A program made the position numbers and the translations under genes. The notes below the pieces were generated by a model. That model had not been told where the DNA came from. It did no database searches and was given only the letters and a program-made list of their open reading frames with translations. Shown here one piece after another: positions 15,600 to 18,899 of a stretch of 18,899 nt of DNA. Origin of the DNA: JAYTQG01 sp043746815. Lineage in GTDB: Bacteria; Actinomycetota; Thermoleophilia; Miltoncostaeales; Miltoncostaeaceae. Position 1 is the first letter of the stretch. Each line of letters opens with the position of its first letter. The DNA lies in contig JAYTQG010000197.1 of assembly GCA_043746815.1 (NCBI GenBank), positions 1 to 18,899 on the forward strand, read 5' to 3'.

Positions 15600-15632
15600 C
15601 GTCACGAGCCACTCACGAACCGCTCACGCGGG
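15600..15632. repeat. Three 11-bp direct repeats, PhoP-box-like
   Basis: CGTCACGAGCC, ACTCACGAACC and GCTCACGCGGG follow each other without gap, each with TCACG at positions 3-7. Tandem 11-bp units with a TCAC core are how PhoP binds in Streptomyces (units resembling GTTCACC). The array lies between the VapC stop and the haloperoxidase cluster promoter, about 150 bases upstream of that cluster. Only three units are present, so the regulator is inferred. Confidence 0.4.
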
Positions 15633-15635
15633 CGA

Positions 15636-16010
15636 CTACCAGGGGCGCACTAAACCGGGAGACATCGGGAAGTGCTTGACGTTCAGCGTGACGAGCTGGG
15701 CCCCGTGTACCTCTGCCGTCGCGGCGATTGCGTAGTCGATGATGTCAATGCCTGGGTGGGTTCGCCGATGCGTGCGCAGAAGCTCCCCCGCCCGGCGAGC
15801 GATACCGTCTGTTACGGGTAGCAACGTCATCGTCGCAAACAGGGCCGCGACGGCGCTCCGTTCGCCGCTGCGCATTCCACCCTCAAGTTCAATCCGGGAG
15901 AGGACCGAGGCGAAACGATCCTGGCGCCCGGTCGAGAGAAGCAGCGCGGTCGCCTTCGATTCCCCACGAAGGTGGTCGATCAGGACGGAGCTGTCGAAGA
16001 GCGTCTTCAA
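15636..16010 (-). CDS. VapC-type PIN-domain toxin ribonuclease
   Basis: This 124-aa protein has the size and motifs of VapC toxins, Mg2+-dependent PIN-domain ribonucleases that cleave tRNA or rRNA when free of antitoxin. Expected acidic residues are D6 in LFDSSVLID, E41 in SRIELEGG and D92 in IDIIDYAIAATA, with D89 nearby. The end motif is VTLNVKHF, where the family has T-x-N-x-x-x-F. It starts with TTG, and that codon overlaps the TGA stop of the antitoxin gene (TTGA), so the two are translationally coupled with antitoxin first, the usual VapBC order. All catalytic residues are in place. Confidence 0.9.
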   Translation of the reverse strand: MKTLFDSSVLIDHLRGESKATALLLSTGRQDRFASVLSRIELEGGMRSGERSAVAALFATMTLLPVTDGIARRAGELLRTHRRTHPGIDIIDYAIAATAEVHGAQLVTLNVKHFPMSPGLVRPW

Positions 16011-16267
16011 AGCCCAAGTGCTGACAGGCGCTCATCGCTGGTTCGCCCGCGGACACTCCGTTGCCACTCGGGCCAATCGGGATAGTCGGAGAGGATCCCT
16101 GCTGTCGCCAGGATTGCCGCACGGTCGTCGTCTTCGCCGCCGTCAAGCCCAAGTCCACGATCCAGGATTCGTCGAATGACCTCAGCTTTCGACACCCCAA
16201 CCGCACTGGCGCGACGGGCGAGCTCTGCCTGCTGCTCTTCCGTGATGTAGATCTGCGTACGCAACAT
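16007..16267 (-). CDS. VapB-type antitoxin, ribbon-helix-helix
   Basis: The 86-aa product opens with an RHH/CopG fold: a beta strand RTQIYITEEQQAELARRA, then ASAVGVSKAEVIRRILDRGL. Its acidic C-terminal half (LDGGEDDD, SDYPDWPEWQRSVRG) would wrap the toxin. RHH antitoxins repress their own operon as dimers with the toxin. The ATG at 16267 is chosen because the RHH strand begins there; a longer upstream frame (to 16393) would run into the MFS gene and adds no family sequence. No Shine-Dalgarno is seen, but TATACT lies eight bases before the ATG, so the mRNA may be leaderless. Confidence 0.85.
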   Translation of the reverse strand: MLRTQIYITEEQQAELARRASAVGVSKAEVIRRILDRGLGLDGGEDDDRAAILATAGILSDYPDWPEWQRSVRGRTSDERLSALGL

Positions 16268-16289
16268 ATGGCTGCAGTATACATCATAT
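16266..16289. promoter_or_regulatory. Promoter and operator of the VapBC pair
   Basis: ATATG (16266-16270) and CATAT (16285-16289) form an inverted repeat around the palindrome GTATAC (16277-16282). The minus-strand TATACT inside it is a good -10 box for the antitoxin gene. An RHH antitoxin bound here would cover its own promoter. Confidence 0.45.
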
Positions 16290-16297
16290 TCTGACAC

Positions 16298-16328
16298 TTG
16301 GTCTCTGGCCCTTAACACCTTGTAGCCT
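16298..16328 (+). promoter_or_regulatory. Possible promoter of the MFS gene
   Basis: TTGGTC (16298-16303), 19 bases, then TAGCCT (16323-16328), seven bases before the GTG start at 16336. No Shine-Dalgarno is present, so a leaderless transcript fits. Confidence 0.35.
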
Positions 16329-16335
16329 CGGCCGC

Positions 16336-17529
16336 GTGCTTGAGGCCCTTCGCCAGCGTGACTTCCGGCGACTCTTCCTCGGGCAGACCGCAAGCTCCAT
16401 CGGCGACGCCGTCGCCCTCATGGCGTTGGCCCTCTATGTCACCGACATCGGCACCCCCACCGACGTCGGCCTCGTGCTCGGGGCGAAGACACTTCCCGAG
16501 GTTGGTCTGCTGCTGTTCGGCGGCGTCTGGGCCGACCGGCTTCCGCGCCATCGGGTGATGCTGGCGACGGACATCGCCCGGTTTGCACTTCACGCCTTCC
16601 TGGCTGTCCTCATCTTCACCGGCGCTGTGGAGATCTGGCACATCGTCGTCATCGAACTGCTCTTTGGCAGCGGCGAGGCATTCTTTCGTCCCGCGTACCT
16701 GGGGCTCATCCCTCAGACCGTTCCCGAGGACATGATCCAACGCGCCACCGCGCTCAGCTCCACCGCCAACATGGCGGCATTGTTCGCCGGACCTGCACTT
16801 GGCAGCGTTCTCGTACTTGGGGTTGGCGCAGGTTGGGCCTTCGTCGTGGATGCCGCGACATTTCTGGCGTCAGCAGCGTTCATCTTCCGCTTGAGGCCCC
16901 GTCAGCGAGGGACCGAGCCGGAACGCCGGAGTGTGTGGCGCGAACTTGCCGATGGGTGGGCAGAGGTGCGGTCGAGACAATGGTTGTGGAGTGTCGTTGC
17001 CGGCTATGCGCTGCTGCTGCTCGTCGCGCTCGCCCCCTACGAAACGCTCGGCGCAACCGTCGGCAAGGAGCAGTACGGCGGCCCTGCGACGTTCGGTGTC
17101 GTGAGCAGTGCGCTCGGCGCAGGGATGGTGGTCGGAGCATTGTGGGGTTCGCACTGGCGGCCGCGCTATCCGATCAGGGCGGGGTCGCTGGCCATCCTGC
17201 CGTGGCCGATCTCCATCCTCCTCTACGGCCTGGGCGCGCCACTGATCGCGACTGTCCCGGTGTTTGCGTTGACAGGAGTTGGCATCGCCCTGTTCGGGGT
17301 CTGGTGGGAGACAGCCCTCGCGGAGCGCATCCCCGGACACCTGCTCTCGCGTGTTTCGGCCTACGACTACATGGGATCTGCGGCGCTGCTGCCGTTGGGC
17401 TATGTGATCTCCGGTCCACTTGGCGACGCGATCGGAACGTCCAACGTCCTCGTGATTGGCGCCGTCATCGGGATGGTCGTTAGCGTCGGGATTCTCTGCG
17501 TTCCCGAGGTGTGGCGTCTGTCGCGCTAG
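16336..17529 (+). CDS. Major facilitator superfamily exporter (MFS_3/drug:H+ antiporter-3 type)
   Basis: The 397-aa product has the length and twelve-helix pattern of the MFS group that includes EntS and macrolide efflux homologues. It begins with the typical ALRQRDFRRLFLGQTASSIGDAVALMALALY, and the loop between helices 2 and 3 reads GGVWADRLPRHRVMLATD, the MFS signature (G-x-x-x-D-R-x-x-R/H-R). A cytoplasmic loop rich in Arg and Glu (RLRPRQRGTEPERRS) splits the two halves at about residue 190. Proton-driven efflux of a drug or siderophore-like molecule is likely from the family; the substrate is not readable. It diverges from the VapBC pair (68 bp between start codons), and its stop shares the CTAG at 17526-17529 with the convergent AAA gene. 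Confidence 0.85.
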   Translation: MLEALRQRDFRRLFLGQTASSIGDAVALMALALYVTDIGTPTDVGLVLGAKTLPEVGLLLFGGVWADRLPRHRVMLATDIARFALHAFLAVLIFTGAVEIWHIVVIELLFGSGEAFFRPAYLGLIPQTVPEDMIQRATALSSTANMAALFAGPALGSVLVLGVGAGWAFVVDAATFLASAAFIFRLRPRQRGTEPERRSVWRELADGWAEVRSRQWLWSVVAGYALLLLVALAPYETLGATVGKEQYGGPATFGVVSSALGAGMVVGALWGSHWRPRYPIRAGSLAILPWPISILLYGLGAPLIATVPVFALTGVGIALFGVWWETALAERIPGHLLSRVSAYDYMGSAALLPLGYVISGPLGDAIGTSNVLVIGAVIGMVVSVGILCVPEVWRLSR

Positions 17530-18899
17530 CTCGCAGAAGGGGGTGGCCAGACGATGTCGCTCGGTTCGATGAGCGAGAGATCAACCGTTGGGTCGTCGAC
17601 GGCGCGCTGGGCGTGGGCGGCGATCACGTCTTCGAAGAGGTTTCGGATCTCACGGGCATTGCCGAATCCGGCGGTGGCCTGGTCGCGCATCGTTTGGCAC
17701 ATCTCGGCGAGCCGAGTCTGCGCCGCGGGCGAAAGTCCGTAGTCGTACGCGGCGGCCATCCGGGTGAAGATTTCCCCAAGCTCAGGCGCGGAGTAGGACG
17801 GAAACTGCAGTTGGGTCGGAAAGCGACTTCTGAGGCCGGGGTTGGAGGTAAGGAGCGCCTCCATCGGTTCGTCGTAACCAGCCAGGATGACGGCGAGCCG
17901 GTCGCGCTCGTCCTCCATGCGTTTGAGGAGCGTCGCGAGTGCCTCTCCTCCAAAGTCGCCCGATCCACCACTCGCGAGTGCGTAGGCCTCGTCGATGAAC
18001 AACACGCCGTCGAGGGCCTTGTCCACCGCCTCGTTCACTTTGATTGCGGTCTGGCCCACGTAGCCAGCCACGAGGCCGGAGCGATCCACCTCCACCAGGT
18101 GTCCGGATGTCAGGACGCCGAGACCCCGGAAGATTCGGCCGATGAGGCGAGCGACTGTCGTCTTCCCGGTTCCGGGCGGCCCGGTGAAAATCATGTGCAG
18201 CGAGCGTTCCGGGACGCGCTTACCCGCCTCGCGCCGTCGGGCCTGCACCACGAGGAGATCCGCGAGGCGCTCGACCTCGGCCTTTACGGTCGCCAGGCCG
18301 ACAAGGCCAGCCAATTCTGCCTTTGCGGCCTCCAGATCGGCGGTTCGATCCTCCGCACTCGGCGCCTCGGTTTGCGCTCCTGACGTCGCAGCGGCAGTGG
18401 CTTCGGGACGAAGCCCGGCAACGCGGCGGGCATCGGCGTACTCCCGCGCGACGGTGGCGACGACACCCGGGTCGGCTGGCCGCGCTCCATCGGCCGCCTC
18501 GGTTGCCTGCTCCAACGCGGCGGCGGCGGCGGCCATGTCTCCGTCCTTCGAGCAGGCCGAGGCGAGGAGGCGAAGGGCCCGGACCGTTGCCCAGGAATGA
18601 CCGTGGATGCGGTCGGCCACCTCGGCCGCTTCCACGAGCGCGGCGCGGGCACCGGCAATGTCACCGACGTCCAACCGGGCAGCGCCAAGATCGGCCAGCC
18701 ATCCACTTGCCAGAATGTCGAAGCGGCCCTCCTCGCGGGCCCCGTCGACCGCCTGCGTGAATTCCAGAATGGCCCGCGCCGTGTCGCCGCGAGCGGCGGC
18801 AACCTGACCAGACATCCGGGCTCCGGTCGCAACGGCGATGGGGTCAGCAAGATCGCGCCCGACACTCGTGGCCAGCACCTCAGCCTGGTCCAGCATCCC
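17526..18899 (-). CDS. CbbX/SpoVK-type AAA+ ATPase with TPR-like N-terminus, 5' end outside the window
   Basis: At least 456 aa are visible and the frame is open to the window edge, so the true start lies beyond it. Residues 1-160 (from the first visible Met) are Ala-rich helical repeats like TPR (for example GDTARAILEFTQAVDGAREEG, DIAGARAALVEAAEVAD). A linker with acidic Glu/Ala-rich sequence follows. The AAA+ module runs from about 193: ELAGLVGLATVKAEVERL, Walker A GPPGTGKT (239-246), pore loop GYVGQT (279-283 region), Walker B VLFIDEAYAL (298-307), sensor-1 region LAVILAGYDEPM and the arginine-finger stretch NPGLRSRFP (352-360). CbbX proteins remodel Rubisco, and the same fold occurs in EccA of type VII secretion, which also has N-terminal TPR repeats. 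No Rubisco or ESX gene is visible, so the partner is unknown. Confidence 0.9.
   Translation of the reverse strand, partial: GMLDQAEVLATSVGRDLADPIAVATGARMSGQVAAARGDTARAILEFTQAVDGAREEGRFDILASGWLADLGAARLDVGDIAGARAALVEAAEVADRIHGHSWATVRALRLLASACSKDGDMAAAAAALEQATEAADGARPADPGVVATVAREYADARRVAGLRPEATAAATSGAQTEAPSAEDRTADLEAAKAELAGLVGLATVKAEVERLADLLVVQARRREAGKRVPERSLHMIFTGPPGTGKTTVARLIGRIFRGLGVLTSGHLVEVDRSGLVAGYVGQTAIKVNEAVDKALDGVLFIDEAYALASGGSGDFGGEALATLLKRMEDERDRLAVILAGYDEPMEALLTSNPGLRSRFPTQLQFPSYSAPELGEIFTRMAAAYDYGLSPAAQTRLAEMCQTMRDQATAGFGNAREIRNLFEDVIAAHAQRAVDDPTVDLSLIEPSDIVWPPPSAS

Noticed and set aside
15289..15735. 148-codon plus-strand frame with one hydrophobic stretch
   Set aside because: It overlaps the four-helix gene and the VapC end in antisense. 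Only the central 15480-15630 part is free, and no ribosome binding site or family match supports it.
17511..18383. 290-codon plus-strand frame opposite the AAA ATPase
   Set aside because: It overlaps the Walker motifs of the AAA gene in antisense and shows no domain of its own.

Overview
This is a GC-rich, densely coded bacterial chromosome fragment with many GTG and TTG starts. Several genes have no Shine-Dalgarno sequence but have a -10-like hexamer 6-7 nt before a GTG start, which suggests leaderless mRNAs. These traits, together with the exported beta-helix/DUF11-type protein and the DUF3105 protein, fit a high-GC lineage such as Actinomycetota, perhaps a Thermoleophilia-like group. That placement is inference. 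I saw no rRNA, tRNA, insertion sequence, phage gene or CRISPR array, and no stretch over 300 bases lacks a gene.

Layout. 1-3121: the DNA excision-repair gene uvrA (+) and a strong stem-loop terminator that can act in both directions. 3149-5150 (-): an S41-family peptidase without a signal peptide, followed by a hairpin and a 12-codon mini-ORF with an excellent ribosome binding site. 5355-5912 (+): an unrecognised 185-aa protein behind a TTGACA-N17 promoter. 5980-6852 (-): a decayed Kef/CPA2-type cation:proton antiporter that has lost its central ion-binding region and changes frame twice. 6945-8126 (-): a cobalamin-independent methionine-synthase-like methyltransferase with a promoter and a leader of about 200 nt. 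8391-8717 (-): a small NrtS-like nitrate/nitrite transporter. 8795-11341 (+): a large secreted beta-helix/DUF11/SdrD-B-like surface protein. 11435-11941 (+): a four-helix membrane protein.

11949-15447 (-) is a compact five-gene cluster. In transcription order it encodes a four-helix membrane protein, a 43-aa single-helix protein starting at TTG, an exported DUF3105 protein, an exported vanadium-haloperoxidase/PAP2 enzyme with all its active-site motifs, and an exported protein I do not recognise. Gaps are 5-26 nt, and the last two genes overlap as ATGA. Every product appears to be in the membrane or exported, so this is the best candidate for an undescribed functional unit, probably a redox or phosphate-chemistry module at the cell envelope. 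Three 11-bp direct repeats with the spacing of PhoP boxes lie upstream of it.

15636-16267 (-): a VapBC-type toxin-antitoxin pair with an inverted-repeat operator at the antitoxin start. 16336-17529 (+): an MFS exporter, diverging from the toxin-antitoxin pair. 17526-18899 (-): a CbbX/SpoVK-type AAA ATPase with an N-terminal TPR-like region, cut by the window end. Its stop codon and that of the MFS gene share one CTAG.
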